Of a stretch of DNA of 64,000 nucleotides, positions 53,554-63,774 are shown piece after piece. The stretch's first letter is position 1. Each line of letters opens with the position of its first letter. The DNA lies in contig NZ_JAGETW010000002.1 in assembly GCF_017571475.1 (NCBI RefSeq), forward strand, positions 62,001-126,000. The letters run 5' to 3'. A program made the position numbers and the translations under genes. The DNA comes from Thiomicrorhabdus sp. 6S3-12. GTDB taxonomy: Bacteria > Pseudomonadota > Gammaproteobacteria > Thiomicrospirales > Thiomicrospiraceae. Below the pieces are notes generated by a model, which made no database searches, had not been told where the DNA came from, and saw nothing but the letters and a program-made list of their open reading frames with translations.

Positions 53554-54537
53554 TTACGGACAGGACGGAACCCGACAATCCGTTCCGCTGTCCTGTCCAA
53601 GTGCTTGAATTTCCTGGAAACTCTGGCGGATATTTTCGCTGTCAGGATTTAACTTTAAAGCGCACCGGATTGCCTGCCTAGCCTGCGCAGAACATTTTCT
53701 GGCCACAAAATTATAGGCCAGATTATTCCATGCATCGGCATTCTCCGGTCTGAGCTCGATTTCGCGCTTATAAAACCTTTCCGCCGCCTGAAAATGCTTG
53801 GCGGCATATTCGCTGTTTGCCAGTGCCATCAGAACAATCGAGTTTTTAGGCCAGCGCTTGACTGCGGAACGATAACCTTGAAGAGCCTCGTTTGAGAAAC
53901 CGACCTCTTCAAGCGCATGATTTGCCAATACATAGGACGCCGCATCAGCCGTTGCCGGAATCTCGCCCGGCTTCACAATGACATAAGCCCAATATTTCGC
54001 GCGCTGCCAGGTTCTTTCGAAAGTCGCCATACTGATCAGATGGCGTTCAATCTCGCCAGAGCGCAAAATCAAATGCTTTTGATCAAGGTCGTAACCGACC
54101 ACGACCGCATAATGCCATTGCGGCCAGGCGGCAAGCGAAAGATTCTGAAAGACCAGCACCGGATTGCCCCGATTGAGTTCCAGAAGAATATTTTTAAGAT
54201 CTGCTTCGAGCGGATAGCTCAACATACCGTAACTGCGTGCCGCGGCAAGCATTTCAATCTGCAGACTTCCTTGACGATGCGGTAAATAGACTTGGTTTGC
54301 CAATGCCTCATCCGCAACGTCAATATCCCGATAAGACAAGATGGTGGCCAAAGCTGCCGGGCCGCACTGGTATTCCCGCTGAGGGAAAAACGGCACCTCC
54401 GATAATTCCATATGCCGGGCAATCGAGACATCCACAAGTTTCGACAAGGCGTTAGTTTGCGGCGTACTTGAACAGCCGCTGAGAGTCAGGAAAAAAACAA
54501 CGCCAGACAAAAGCCTGGCGCAGATTCGATCAAACAT
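53554..54537 (-). CDS. C39-like cysteine peptidase lipoprotein with TPR (PA2778 type)
   Basis: 327-aa exported protein. Lipobox LSGC (Cys22), then a papain-like C39-type domain (about 45-190) with catalytic Cys58 in REYQCGPAALATIL and His142 in WPQWHYAVVVGYD. TPR repeats follow (about 205-315; NSEYAAKHFQAAERFYKREI, NADAWNNLAYNFVARK). It matches the PA2778-family peptidases, always found beside a PA2779-family membrane protein, as here (13 bases upstream). The substrate is unknown; C39 domains usually cut after GG motifs. No ribosome binding site is visible at the ATG, so it may depend on coupling. Confidence 0.85.
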   Translation of the reverse strand: MFDRICARLLSGVVFFLTLSGCSSTPQTNALSKLVDVSIARHMELSEVPFFPQREYQCGPAALATILSYRDIDVADEALANQVYLPHRQGSLQIEMLAAARSYGMLSYPLEADLKNILLELNRGNPVLVFQNLSLAAWPQWHYAVVVGYDLDQKHLILRSGEIERHLISMATFERTWQRAKYWAYVIVKPGEIPATADAASYVLANHALEEVGFSNEALQGYRSAVKRWPKNSIVLMALANSEYAAKHFQAAERFYKREIELRPENADAWNNLAYNFVARKCSAQARQAIRCALKLNPDSENIRQSFQEIQALGQDSGTDCRVPSCP

Positions 54538-54550
54538 TGCTTAGAGAGGA

Positions 54551-54949
54551 TTATTTATTAATGTTATTCACAAACGGGAATACATCGGTAGCGCCCAGCA
54601 TATCGGTAATCACCAGCACCACAAAAACAAATAACAGCGCGCTAACAATACCGCTTCCGGCCGGTAACTCATCCAGTTTATGATTCAGCGCAACCAGCTC
54701 CTGATCGGTCATTTGGCTGACGCGCGACTTGGCATCTTCCGGGTCAACGCCCATTGCAACCAGCTGATCCTGTACATCACTTCGATCCAGTCCGGCAAGG
54801 ATTTCCTGCACCGTCAGATCGTGACTGACTTCGGCGACCAATTGATCATTAGTTACCATCCCGGCATAAGCATAACCAACGTAACCGTTTAAAAAAGCAA
54901 ACAGGGACAGAAAAGAAACCAGTTTGGTAAACCTTTGCGATAGTCTCAT
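54551..54949 (-). CDS. PA2779-family small membrane protein
   Basis: 132-aa protein. An N-terminal hydrophobic segment (about 8-28) is followed by an acidic helical middle (VSHDLTVQEILAGLDRSDVQ, then MGVDPEDAKSRVSQMTDQEL), a GSG turn and a C-terminal helix (about 103-122) before FPFVNNINK. AGGTG precedes the ATG at 54949; the in-frame ATG at 55057 adds a region without protein character. Pairs with the C39-like peptidase and may be its substrate, given a Gly-containing turn before a hydrophobic helix, or its anchor. Function not known. Confidence 0.8.
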   Translation of the reverse strand: MRLSQRFTKLVSFLSLFAFLNGYVGYAYAGMVTNDQLVAEVSHDLTVQEILAGLDRSDVQDQLVAMGVDPEDAKSRVSQMTDQELVALNHKLDELPAGSGIVSALLFVFVVLVITDMLGATDVFPFVNNINK

Positions 54950-55297
54950 TATTAACACCTCATTGTTAGTTGAAAACAGCGTGTTTTTATTGTAGCCACA
55001 GCCCAATCCAGATAGCAAACGAAAAAGACGCCCTGTAGCAGACAGAATAGAGCTCAACGACTCCGATCCGGTCTTCTTTTACTTCGGCCACACGAGTGCA
55101 CCTTACTTCAGGCATCAGCCTTTGCACCACTCCATGCACCATTTTGGCGAAAAACGCGAACCTATTACCCTCGCTCAAAAGGCAATAAATACATAACTTA
55201 TTCATATGAATAAATTTATTTGATACGGAATCAAAATTGTTAAATAGCCCGTATTTCAAAAATTATGGTTCATCACTTATTTTCGGGGGCACTAAGA
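54950..55297. other. Gene-free divergent region
   Basis: 348 bases between the PA2779-type gene and the chemoreceptor gene. The right end is A/T-rich and must hold the chemoreceptor promoter. No repeat, RNA or clear promoter was recognised. Confidence 0.4.
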
Positions 55298-57943
55298 ATG
55301 AATGACTCTTCATCAATACAAGAATCGAATGAATTTGATATTTCACACCTGACCACTCTGGTTTCAAAAACAGACTTACAGGGTACGATTCTGGAAGCCA
55401 ATGACGCCTTTGTCGCGGCAAGCGGCTATTCTCGGGAAGAGCTGATTGGACAACCGCATAACATCATTCGCCACCCGGATGTTCCCAAAGAAGTATTTGC
55501 CGATATGTGGCACACCCTGCAACAGGGAAACCCTTGGGTGCAGACCGTAAAAAACCGTCGCAAAAACGGACAGTTCTACTGGGTCGAGTCGCACGTCACG
55601 CCGATCCTGCAAAAAAATCAGATTGTCGGCTTTCTTTCCGTTCGCCGCCCGATTTCCAACGAGCAGAAACAACAAGCGGCCTTACTCTACCAGCAAATAC
55701 GCAACAGGAAGCGTTCGTTGAAAAACGGGGTCGTAATGAATTTCCGGGAACGCTTCTGCGTCTTCCATCGCATCCACCCGATCAATCTCATGGTCAGCAC
55801 AATTGCCTTACTGGGCGTTCTTATGACGCTTATTCAAGCGCAGATTCTCACTCTGCCCGTTCCCGTTGCGGGATTGCTGGCAGCCGCGCTGTTCCTGTAT
55901 GCACTTGCCGGCCGAAAATATGCCTTCAACCGTTTAGGGAAAGCCAAAGTGCTGATCGATAAAATGCGCCAATCCGACTTTACCGGCAACCTGCCCTTTT
56001 ACGGTAATCACTCGCTCAGCCGTCTGGTTGCCGCGGTAAAAATGATGCAGGTACAACTTGGCGCCGAAGTCGAAAAGTCGATTGCCGACCTTAACCGCAG
56101 CACACGCTTGAAATCCGCGTTGGACAGCGCTTCGGCCAAAGTAATGATGATCGACCCAAAAGGATCGATTCTGTATTGCAACGACGAACTCAAAGCGTTT
56201 TTTGAATCCAATCATGCCGCCCTGGTTCAGAGTTGTCCGCTGTTCGATATGCACAACCTGATTCAGCAGCCGCTGCACGCAATCTTCCCGCTTGCCAGTT
56301 TCGAGAATCTTAACGAAGCGACGACAACACAAGAGAATATTGCCAATCTGCATATCGTATTCAAAATCAAACCGGTTCTGAACAATCATCAGCAACGCAT
56401 CGGTACGGTCATTGAATGGAACGACATCACGCAGGAACATAAAATCGAGAGCAATCTCAAAGCGACTTTGGCCATGGCGGCGCAAGGTCATACCGCATTG
56501 AAAATTGAAACCCGAGAATTAAGCGGCTTCTATCTGGACACCTCACAAAACATCAATGCTCTGTTAACCGAAATTAACCAGATTATCGAAAGCATGGTTC
56601 TGGTGATGACAAGACTGGCTACCGGCGACTTGAAAGGCCGTATCGATCAGGATCTTCAAGGGGCTTTAGCGGCTATGAAAGGCTCGACCAACGTTTCTCT
56701 GGATAACCTGTGTACGATTGTGTTCTATATCAAACAGGCCGTGGATTCGGTCAACACCTCGGTCAATGAATCGGCCAAAGCCTCTCACGATCTCTCGGAA
56801 CGTACCCAGCAGGCAGCAGCGACTCTGCAAGAAATCAATGCAACCATGCAGGAAGTTCACTCGCAGCAAACCCAAAACACTCACGAACTGATCGAAATCA
56901 GTCAACTCTCCGAGCAGACCATTACCGAAAACCGTCGTGCGAAATCGTCGCTGGATAAAACCGTCACCGCGATTGACGAGATTCGCAGCACCTCGGAGAA
57001 AATCGCCAGCATTATTTCACTTATTGATGGCATCTCATTCCAGACCAACTTGCTGGCGCTCAATGCAGCCGTCGAGGCCGCCCGCGCCGGAGAACACGGG
57101 CGCGGCTTTGCCGTCGTCGCCGGAGAAGTACGCAGCCTGGCGCAGAAATCTGCGGAAGCTGCTAAAGAGATTAAGGATCTGATCGATGAATCCGTACAAA
57201 AGGTACACGAAGGTGTCGAACAGGTACAACAAACTGATCAGGCTTTTGAAACGGTTAACCACAGCGTTGTTAAGATCGGCGAAGCCTTGAAGCACATTGA
57301 ACACTCGATTCAGGATCAACAGGAAGCGATCTCCAATACCGCTTCGGCGATTGGTCACCTCGACCAAAACATCCAGAGCAATGCCACTCTGGTTGAACAG
57401 ACCTCTGCCGCTGCACAATCCTTGAAAGAACAGGCCGAACTTCTGGCCCGGGAAACCAATAAGTTCAGCATCGATGAACGCAAAACCGAACAGCTGGTGC
57501 AAAATTTCAGTGAAATCGGCGGCATTCGCATGAACGACCTGCGCCAATCGATGCGTATCTGGCGTGCCAATGCGCAATCATTCCTTAACGGCGTCAATGT
57601 CCCGATTGAGCAGGATAAACTGACGGACTCTGCAAGATCCGACCTGGGACGTGCTCTAGCGCAAATGCAGCAGCACAATCCGCAAATTCAATATTTAAAA
57701 GAGTTCACTCGCACTCAACACTTACACCAGCAGCAACACCAGCTGGTTAAAAATGTACTCGAACTGATGCACGGTTCTTCCGAAGATCTGGAACACTTGA
57801 AAGATAAGGACTACTTAATGGATCAACTTGTGGTCATTTCCGACCAGCTTGATGAATCCTTAAGATCACTGGATCTGGCGCTGTTTGAACAAAACTCTGC
57901 GGGAAGAGTGGACGACTCTCCTTACCTGCTTGCCTATGGTTAA
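55298..57943 (+). CDS. Aer-like PAS chemoreceptor with C-terminal degenerate CZB domain
   Basis: 881-aa methyl-accepting-type receptor. PAS 1 (about 15-115) is close to E. coli Aer, which binds FAD ([20 protein letters not shown], then [16 protein letters not shown]). Two close hydrophobic helices (about 160-205), a second PAS (about 260-390), then the chemoreceptor signalling domain with the hairpin tip [20 protein letters not shown]. About 744-850 fits the CZB zinc domain pattern in spacing, but the first His and the Cys are replaced (RIW 753-755, SDLG near 781); HQQQH (810-814) is kept. The ATG at 55298 is preferred to 55265. Likely redox or energy taxis for a microaerophile. Confidence 0.9.
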   Translation: MNDSSSIQESNEFDISHLTTLVSKTDLQGTILEANDAFVAASGYSREELIGQPHNIIRHPDVPKEVFADMWHTLQQGNPWVQTVKNRRKNGQFYWVESHVTPILQKNQIVGFLSVRRPISNEQKQQAALLYQQIRNRKRSLKNGVVMNFRERFCVFHRIHPINLMVSTIALLGVLMTLIQAQILTLPVPVAGLLAAALFLYALAGRKYAFNRLGKAKVLIDKMRQSDFTGNLPFYGNHSLSRLVAAVKMMQVQLGAEVEKSIADLNRSTRLKSALDSASAKVMMIDPKGSILYCNDELKAFFESNHAALVQSCPLFDMHNLIQQPLHAIFPLASFENLNEATTTQENIANLHIVFKIKPVLNNHQQRIGTVIEWNDITQEHKIESNLKATLAMAAQGHTALKIETRELSGFYLDTSQNINALLTEINQIIESMVLVMTRLATGDLKGRIDQDLQGALAAMKGSTNVSLDNLCTIVFYIKQAVDSVNTSVNESAKASHDLSERTQQAAATLQEINATMQEVHSQQTQNTHELIEISQLSEQTITENRRAKSSLDKTVTAIDEIRSTSEKIASIISLIDGISFQTNLLALNAAVEAARAGEHGRGFAVVAGEVRSLAQKSAEAAKEIKDLIDESVQKVHEGVEQVQQTDQAFETVNHSVVKIGEALKHIEHSIQDQQEAISNTASAIGHLDQNIQSNATLVEQTSAAAQSLKEQAELLARETNKFSIDERKTEQLVQNFSEIGGIRMNDLRQSMRIWRANAQSFLNGVNVPIEQDKLTDSARSDLGRALAQMQQHNPQIQYLKEFTRTQHLHQQQHQLVKNVLELMHGSSEDLEHLKDKDYLMDQLVVISDQLDESLRSLDLALFEQNSAGRVDDSPYLLAYG

Positions 57944-57974
57944 TCGCGTCCAAAAACATTAAAACAAGCCCAAA

Positions 57975-58010
57975 AAAGAGGCGGTGAAATCCTTCACCGC
58001 CTCTTTCCCT
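57975..58010. terminator. Bidirectional terminator, chemoreceptor and OFA transporter
   Basis: Perfect 14-bp stem 57975-57988 / 57993-58006 with loop ATCC. T-rich on both strands. It sits between the two convergent genes. Confidence 0.9.
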
Positions 58011-58082
58011 TCTCGCGAGCTTCGTCTTCAAGCTCACTGACTACGTCAATTTAGCGCAGTTTCGGGGTTATCATGATCCACT

Positions 58083-59330
58083 TCATGACTCAGTTGCGAG
58101 CTGTTTTTTCTGAATGGTTTTAATATTTGCCAGCATCGCAATGGAAATCACCAGCGCCACCACAAAGAAACCGGAAAAAACATACAGGGTTTCGGCATAA
58201 GAACCGGTTGCGTCTTTAACCATCGAGATAATCAGCGGTCCAACCAGACCGGCCGCGGCCCATGCGGTCAGAATATAACCGTGAATCGCCCCCAGCTCTT
58301 TGGTTCCGAAAATATCGCCGATATAGGCCGGAATTGAAGAAAAACCACCGCCGTAGCACGACATAATGAAATACAAAATAATCTGGAAAATGATAATTTC
58401 AGTGATCGACGGCAACATATAAAAAGCGACCGCCTGCGTCGCGAAGAAGGTGATATACACGATCGGACGGGTCATGTAATCTGACAGCGAAGCCCAGAAA
58501 ATACGCCCTGCGCCATTGAAAATCCCCATAAGGCCTACTGCCGCAGCCGCTGCAATCGCAGATAAGCCCAAGACCTCTTGCAATAACGGAGAAGCCACAC
58601 CGATTATCGCAATCCCGCAGGTTACGTTAATGAACAGCATCAGCCACAGACCATAGAAACGCGGAGTTTTGACTGCTTCATGCACGCCCAGCATGGCCAA
58701 ATCCGGTTTAATTTTCTTGTGCCCGGCTTCGACCTTTTTCTTAAAGCCTTCCGGCAGATAACCTTCTTCGGGTTTTTGCAGATACAGAGCCGACGAGAAC
58801 ATAATGACAAAGTAGGCCGCACCCAGAATCATAAAGGTTGACGCTACACCGACCTCGGAGATCAGAACCTTGATTGTCGGCCCCCAGATGGCCGAAGCAA
58901 AACCGAATCCCATAATCGCCAGACCGGTCGCCATACCGCGTTTGTCCGGGAACCATTGCACCAGTGTCGATACCGGCGAAATATAACCGATCCCCAGACC
59001 GCAACCGCCTAAAACGCCGTAGAAGAAATACAGCAACAGTTTCGATTCCATCATAATCGCCAAACCGGAACCGGCCGTACCCAATCCGAACAGAACCGCC
59101 GCGATAATCGCAGAAGCTTTCGGGCCGTTACGCTCGACAAATTTTCCCATCAGAGCCGCCGAAAGCCCCAAGAAGAAAATCGCAATACTGAACGCAATAG
59201 TGACATCCGTCAAAGTCCAGTTCATCGTTTCTTTAATCGGATTAACGTACACGCTCCAAGCATAAACTGAACCGATACAGATATGAACGCCTACAGCCGC
59301 CAAGGCCATCAGCCATCTATTTTTTCCCAT
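58083..59330 (-). CDS. OFA-type MFS transporter (oxalate/formate antiporter family)
   Basis: 415-aa permease with 12 helices: NRWLMALAAVGVHICIGSVY at the start, WSVYVNPIKETMNW typical of the OFA family, and the MFS loop VQWFPDKRGMATGLAIMGFG. OFA members exchange small carboxylates such as oxalate/formate, or import other monocarboxylates; the substrate here is not predictable. The ATG at 59330 is preceded by a GGACT-type site. About 290 gene-free bases separate it from the divergent DUF2339 gene, where a direct repeat TGAAATTGT occurs twice (about 59348-59366). Confidence 0.88.
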   Translation of the reverse strand: MGKNRWLMALAAVGVHICIGSVYAWSVYVNPIKETMNWTLTDVTIAFSIAIFFLGLSAALMGKFVERNGPKASAIIAAVLFGLGTAGSGLAIMMESKLLLYFFYGVLGGCGLGIGYISPVSTLVQWFPDKRGMATGLAIMGFGFASAIWGPTIKVLISEVGVASTFMILGAAYFVIMFSSALYLQKPEEGYLPEGFKKKVEAGHKKIKPDLAMLGVHEAVKTPRFYGLWLMLFINVTCGIAIIGVASPLLQEVLGLSAIAAAAAVGLMGIFNGAGRIFWASLSDYMTRPIVYITFFATQAVAFYMLPSITEIIIFQIILYFIMSCYGGGFSSIPAYIGDIFGTKELGAIHGYILTAWAAAGLVGPLIISMVKDATGSYAETLYVFSGFFVVALVISIAMLANIKTIQKKQLATES

Positions 59331-59620
59331 ATAGAGTCCTTCGTCCTGTGAAATTGTCTGAAATTGTATAGAAGTTACCGAGACACAATATCGTAGAAAA
59401 CACCCCCTCTGTCCATAGAGCGGCGTAACATTTCGAACCAGTAATTCTTACACCCTCATAAGGAGTAACCAAGGGCTTTCTCCGTACCTGAAGCCGGCAT
59501 GGTGTTTCATTGAACCATTCAGTCTGCGACGTAGAGACACCAGAATAAAACACTAAACAGCATACGAAGATGGCGGTATGATCTTGAATACGCAATACGG
59601 CTAAGATTCGAGGAATACTT

Positions 59621-62401
59621 ATGGCGGAGCTGGTTCTGTTTCTCACCCTCATCATTTTCGGACTCTATTCAGAGGAGTTTTTCGCAACCCTGCTGGCCGG
59701 AATCATCATATGGATACTGTTGCAGAAGAATAACCAGTTACAGAATCAGTTGGATAAATTACTGGCCGAATTCGAAACTTTTAAGCAATCAGCAAATCAT
59801 CCCGATCAGTTCGACAAAAAGGATTCGCCGCACAGAAAATCCTCCAAAGAGGCTGCAAGCCACGCCGCTATCCAACCGACGAGTTCGGTAGAAGCGGATG
59901 CAAACCGTGAACCGCAAGCGGCACAAAACCAAACCTCTGCGCCACTGGGCGCATGGAGAAGCGTCTCTCCATGGAACAAGAACTCCGACGGCCAGCGGTC
60001 GGCCAATGCAAAACCGCTTATCACCTCGCTTCAACAATACTTGAGTTCCGGCAGCTTGCCGCCTTGGCTTAACTGGTTTATCGAGAGTAACGTCACCACC
60101 AAAATCGGACTGTTTGTGCTCTTTTTCGGACTGGGGTTTCTGCTCAAATACGCCGCCGACGAGGGGCTGCTGCCGATCGAGCTGCGCCTGATGACAATCG
60201 CGCTACTTGGCCTCATACTGTTGCTTATCGGCCTCAAATTATTCACTAAACAGAAGCAACAAAACTTCGCTCTTCTGCTCCAGGGTGGCGGGATAGGCAT
60301 CCTTTATCTGACCACCTATTTCGCCTTTAAGTTTTACAATGTTATTCCGCTGAGCGCCGGCTTTTTTATTCTCCTGCTGGTGATGGCGAGTTCTATCTAT
60401 CTGGCGGTAAAACAGGATGCACAGCCGTTGGCCTTTATGGGCGCTCTCGGCGGATTCCTCGCCCCGATCTTAGCCTCGACCGGACAAGGCAGCCACATCA
60501 TCCTGTTCAGCTATTACATCGTTTTAAACCTGAGTATTTTTGCCATCGCCTGGTTCAAAGCCTGGCGCCATCTCAATCTGCTCGGTTTTGTCATGACCTT
60601 CTGGATTGCTATCTTCTGGGGCTGGTTCCGCTATACGCCGGAGGATTATCTCAGCGTTCAGCTGTTCCTGATCGCCTTTTTCCTGCTGTATACGGCAATT
60701 GCCGTGCTTTTTGCACTCAAACAACCGCCCAATCTGAAAGGTATGGTGGACGGTACGATCGTATTCGGAACCCCGATCATCAGCTTTGTTATCCAGACGG
60801 ATTTGATGCGCCCGTTTGAAGACGGTCTGGCAACCAGCAGTCTTGTCCTCGGCCTGTTTTATCTGACACTGGGATTCGGCCTAATGAAAAAGGCCGGCAG
60901 TAATCTCAAACTGCTGTATCAGGCATTTTTTGCGCTCGGCGTTATCTTTCTAACCATTACCGTGCCGCTGTTCTTCGACGACCATGTCGTCTCGGCAATC
61001 TGGTCGATTGAAGCCAGCGGAATCATCTGGCTTGCCTTGCGCCAGCGACAAAGTTTCGGGCTCTTCTTCGGTATCCTGTTGCAACTGCTCGCCTCGCAGT
61101 TCTTTTATATTGCGCAATTCGCCCTTATCGGTTCGGCCGAAACGGCCATCTTCAACGCGTTTTACTTGGGCGGCCTGCTGGTCGGCCTTGCCAATCTGTT
61201 GAGCAGTTTCATGCTCTATAAAAGTCGAAGCCTGCAATCGCTGGAGATTCGCGCGGCTTCTATTCTCCTGCTGGTCATCGGCACCCTCTGGTGGTTCAGC
61301 GTCCACTGGCTCGAGATCGAACGCTTTGTCTCCTACGACTGGCAAACCTTCGCTATCCTTGCGCATTTGCTGATCACCTCTGTGCTCGTAACCGCCATCG
61401 AAGTGCGTTTTAACTGGCAAGATCTTCGTTATTACCGCCCACTGTGGCTTATCTTTTTGCTTCTGTATGCGCTTTATACTTTCGACCATAACAGCCATCC
61501 GTTTGCCCATCACGCCTGGATCATGTGGCTGTTCAACGGTGCCGCTTTCTACGCTATTCTCAAATGGCTGGAAAACCATGCGCCGGAGAACATCGTCTTT
61601 GGCAAGCAGCTCCACGCTCTGAGCCTGTATCTGTTTGTGGGAATTCTCGCTCTGGAAGGACAGCACTATGCCATCCACCATTATCTGGATTGGATTTCGA
61701 CCAGTCTGTTGCTGTTTATGTTGCCGGTTATTCTCGGACAAAGTCTGATCAATCAGCGAAGATTCTGGCCGTTCAAGGCGCATGCCGAACTGTATCTCAA
61801 CACCCTTGCACTGCCGCTGTTATTGATAATATTTGCGTGGCTGATCAGTTTTAATCTCGCCTCCGCCGGAGAAGCTTTGGGGCCGCTGTATTTACCTCTG
61901 CTCAACTATGTCGATCTGATTGCACTGGCCGGTTTCAGCGTACTGTATCAGTGGCTCAAGAGCGATACGCAAAACGCACGCTTGATGATTGATAAAGGCG
62001 CATGGTATCTCTTCGGTATTGCGCTGTTTGCCTTTGCCAATGCGGTCATTTTGCGCCTGTTGTACCATTGGTACGACATCTATTACTCGCTGCATACCTG
62101 GCTGAATTCCTCGACCACGCAAACAACACTTGCCATCTTCTGGAGTCTGCTCGGCGTCGCAATTATGAAACTGGCGCAAAAATCCGCCAACCGCACGTTG
62201 TGGCTGGCCGGTTCGGCTCTGTTAGCACTGGTGGTCATTAAACTGTTTATCTTCGATCTCGCCAACTCCGGCACCGTTGCCAGAATCATCAGCTTTATCG
62301 GTGTCGGCGGAATCCTGATCACCGTCGGTTATTTCTTCCCGATTCCACCGCAAAGCAAACCGCCAACAGAAACACCGGAAGAATCGCCGAAAAAAGCCTG
62401 A
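59621..62401 (+). CDS. DUF2339 polytopic membrane protein
   Basis: 926-aa inner-membrane protein of the DUF2339 family. An N-terminal hydrophobic region and a coiled coil (NQLQNQLDKLLAEFETFKQ, about 37-55) lead to a disordered polar stretch (about 60-140), then more than 20 hydrophobic segments to residue 910. Family landmarks include LFFGLGFLLKYAADEGLLP, ALGGFLAPILASTG and LFIFDLANSGTVARIISFI. AGGA precedes the ATG. No function is established for the family. It stands alone and has its own terminator. Confidence 0.88.
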   Translation: MAELVLFLTLIIFGLYSEEFFATLLAGIIIWILLQKNNQLQNQLDKLLAEFETFKQSANHPDQFDKKDSPHRKSSKEAASHAAIQPTSSVEADANREPQAAQNQTSAPLGAWRSVSPWNKNSDGQRSANAKPLITSLQQYLSSGSLPPWLNWFIESNVTTKIGLFVLFFGLGFLLKYAADEGLLPIELRLMTIALLGLILLLIGLKLFTKQKQQNFALLLQGGGIGILYLTTYFAFKFYNVIPLSAGFFILLLVMASSIYLAVKQDAQPLAFMGALGGFLAPILASTGQGSHIILFSYYIVLNLSIFAIAWFKAWRHLNLLGFVMTFWIAIFWGWFRYTPEDYLSVQLFLIAFFLLYTAIAVLFALKQPPNLKGMVDGTIVFGTPIISFVIQTDLMRPFEDGLATSSLVLGLFYLTLGFGLMKKAGSNLKLLYQAFFALGVIFLTITVPLFFDDHVVSAIWSIEASGIIWLALRQRQSFGLFFGILLQLLASQFFYIAQFALIGSAETAIFNAFYLGGLLVGLANLLSSFMLYKSRSLQSLEIRAASILLLVIGTLWWFSVHWLEIERFVSYDWQTFAILAHLLITSVLVTAIEVRFNWQDLRYYRPLWLIFLLLYALYTFDHNSHPFAHHAWIMWLFNGAAFYAILKWLENHAPENIVFGKQLHALSLYLFVGILALEGQHYAIHHYLDWISTSLLLFMLPVILGQSLINQRRFWPFKAHAELYLNTLALPLLLIIFAWLISFNLASAGEALGPLYLPLLNYVDLIALAGFSVLYQWLKSDTQNARLMIDKGAWYLFGIALFAFANAVILRLLYHWYDIYYSLHTWLNSSTTQTTLAIFWSLLGVAIMKLAQKSANRTLWLAGSALLALVVIKLFIFDLANSGTVARIISFIGVGGILITVGYFFPIPPQSKPPTETPEESPKKA

Positions 62402-62414
62402 AACATCACCTGTC

Positions 62415-62437
62415 GGCGCTTCACAAGCGCCCGTTTT
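62415..62437 (+). terminator. Terminator of the DUF2339 gene
   Basis: GGCGCTT (62415-62421), loop CAC, AAGCGCC (62425-62431), then CGTTTT, 13 bases past the stop. Confidence 0.7.
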
Positions 62438-62602
62438 CAGTACTCACAAGGAAACCTGTGAAAATGGTTGCAGAACAATTTTTGCCGCCGCTTATCCCCG
62501 AACGCGGTTTGCAGAATCGACTTCAAGTCATTACTATTGGTAGTGATTTATTGCCATCACAGGCGATAAATCCTTTTTAAAAGCAATTTAAGGAAGCTAA
62601 AA

Positions 62603-62803
62603 ATGGCGAAAGAAATCAAGAAAAAAGCGATCAAGAAAGCCTCAACCAAGGCCGCTATGAAACTTGTTAAGAAAAACGACCTTAAAAAGAAAAAAGCCGC
62701 CGGAGTCATTAAGAAAGCAACCAAGAAAGTCGCCAAAAAAGGCCTGACGAGTAAAAAGAAAATGAAAACCGCGGTCAAGAAAGCCGTTAAAAAAGCCGCC
62801 TGA
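62603..62803 (+). CDS. Lysine-rich histone-H1-like small protein, 66 aa
   Basis: 28 of 66 residues are Lys by my count and most of the rest Ala, Thr, Val or Met; only two acidic residues after the start. KKAxKK-type repeats (KKKAIKKAS, KKATKKVAKK, KKAVKKA) resemble the tail of eukaryotic H1 and of bacterial H1-like proteins (AlgP, BpH1, Hc1). AAGGAA lies 6 bases before the ATG and a terminator follows. A nucleoid or RNA-binding role is inferred from composition. No cysteine or aromatic residue is present. Confidence 0.8.
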   Translation: MAKEIKKKAIKKASTKAAMKLVKKNDLKKKKAAGVIKKATKKVAKKGLTSKKKMKTAVKKAVKKAA

Positions 62804-62825
62804 TCCTCTCCTTGTCAAAATGACA

Positions 62826-62850
62826 AAAGCCAGCTAAATGCTGGCTTTGT
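62826..62850 (+). terminator. Terminator of the lysine-rich gene
   Basis: AAAGCCAGC (62826-62834) / GCTGGCTTT (62840-62848), loop TAAAT. T-rich to 62851 on the plus strand and A-rich on the left, so it also suits the converging DMT gene. Confidence 0.87.
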
Positions 62851-62883
62851 TCTATCCACTCTTCATATACAGGAAACGCCTGG

Positions 62884-63762
62884 CTATCGGGCTGAAATCC
62901 GATTTTTGCTGACAATAAACAACGCGACCCCGCCAAGAATCGTGACCGAAGCCACTGCCAAGCGCAAGGTAATCGACTCGTCCAGAAACAGTACCGCCCC
63001 CAAGGCAGTCAAAGGCGGCACACTCAACTGCAGAATCGCCGCGCTGGCGGCACTTAAAAAAGGCACCACCGCATACCAGACGGCATAACCGATTCCCGAC
63101 GCCAAAGCCCCAGAAGCGATCGCTAAAACAACACCGGTTTGGTCAAGACGGCTGCTTTCAATCCAGAGTAAACTCAACAGCACGGCCAACGGCACTGAAC
63201 GAATGAAATTACCGCTGGTATCGTGATGAGCATTTTGCGCATTTCTTCCACGCAGCGAATAAATGCCCCAGGCAATCCCGGCAACCGTCATCAGCACGGC
63301 TCCCGAAAGTGACGGTGACGACGCGCCCGGCAAAAGCAGAACCAGCATACCGATTACCGCCAGTGCAAGTGCAACCAACTGCACAACGTTCAATCTCTCA
63401 CCCTTATATAAACCATAACCGATCATTGTAAGCTGCACAGCTCCGAACAATAACAGCGCTCCCGTCGCGGCAGATAATTCGATATAAGCAAACGAGAAAC
63501 CGGCGGCATAGACAAACAATGCCAGAGCCGACCAGGAATTTCCGCCTAATTTGGTCTTCTCGACAGAGGGAGAGATTTTCCGGCGATAATTCAGCAACTG
63601 CCACAAAATAAATAACGTCACCGCGCCGGACACCAGGCGAATCGTCGTAAAAGACGCGGCATCAATCATCGTTTCCGTCAAGGCGATGCGACAGAAAAGC
63701 GAATTCGCGGCAAAAGCGATCATGGCCAAAGCCGCCAGCAGTAACACTCGAATTGAAATCAT
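62884..63762 (-). CDS. EamA/DMT-family permease
   Basis: 292-aa membrane protein with ten helices in two EamA repeats (about 5-130 and 145-285). The first begins LLLAALAMIAFAANSLFCRI with ASFTTIRLVSGAV; the second holds LSVPPLTALGAVLFLDESIT, the family's C-terminal signature. The ATG at 63762 (MISIRVLLLAA) is taken; a TTG at 63774 is an alternative with AGGA close upstream. Members export amino acids or metabolites; the substrate is unknown. Confidence 0.9.
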   Translation of the reverse strand: MISIRVLLLAALAMIAFAANSLFCRIALTETMIDAASFTTIRLVSGAVTLFILWQLLNYRRKISPSVEKTKLGGNSWSALALFVYAAGFSFAYIELSAATGALLLFGAVQLTMIGYGLYKGERLNVVQLVALALAVIGMLVLLLPGASSPSLSGAVLMTVAGIAWGIYSLRGRNAQNAHHDTSGNFIRSVPLAVLLSLLWIESSRLDQTGVVLAIASGALASGIGYAVWYAVVPFLSAASAAILQLSVPPLTALGAVLFLDESITLRLAVASVTILGGVALFIVSKNRISAR

Positions 63763-63774
63763 CTTATGCGGCAA

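Noticed and set aside
60950-61783. 277-codon open frame antisense to the DUF2339 gene
   Set aside because: Highly charged Gln/Glu/Asp-rich product is the expected mirror of a hydrophobic gene; no start signals.
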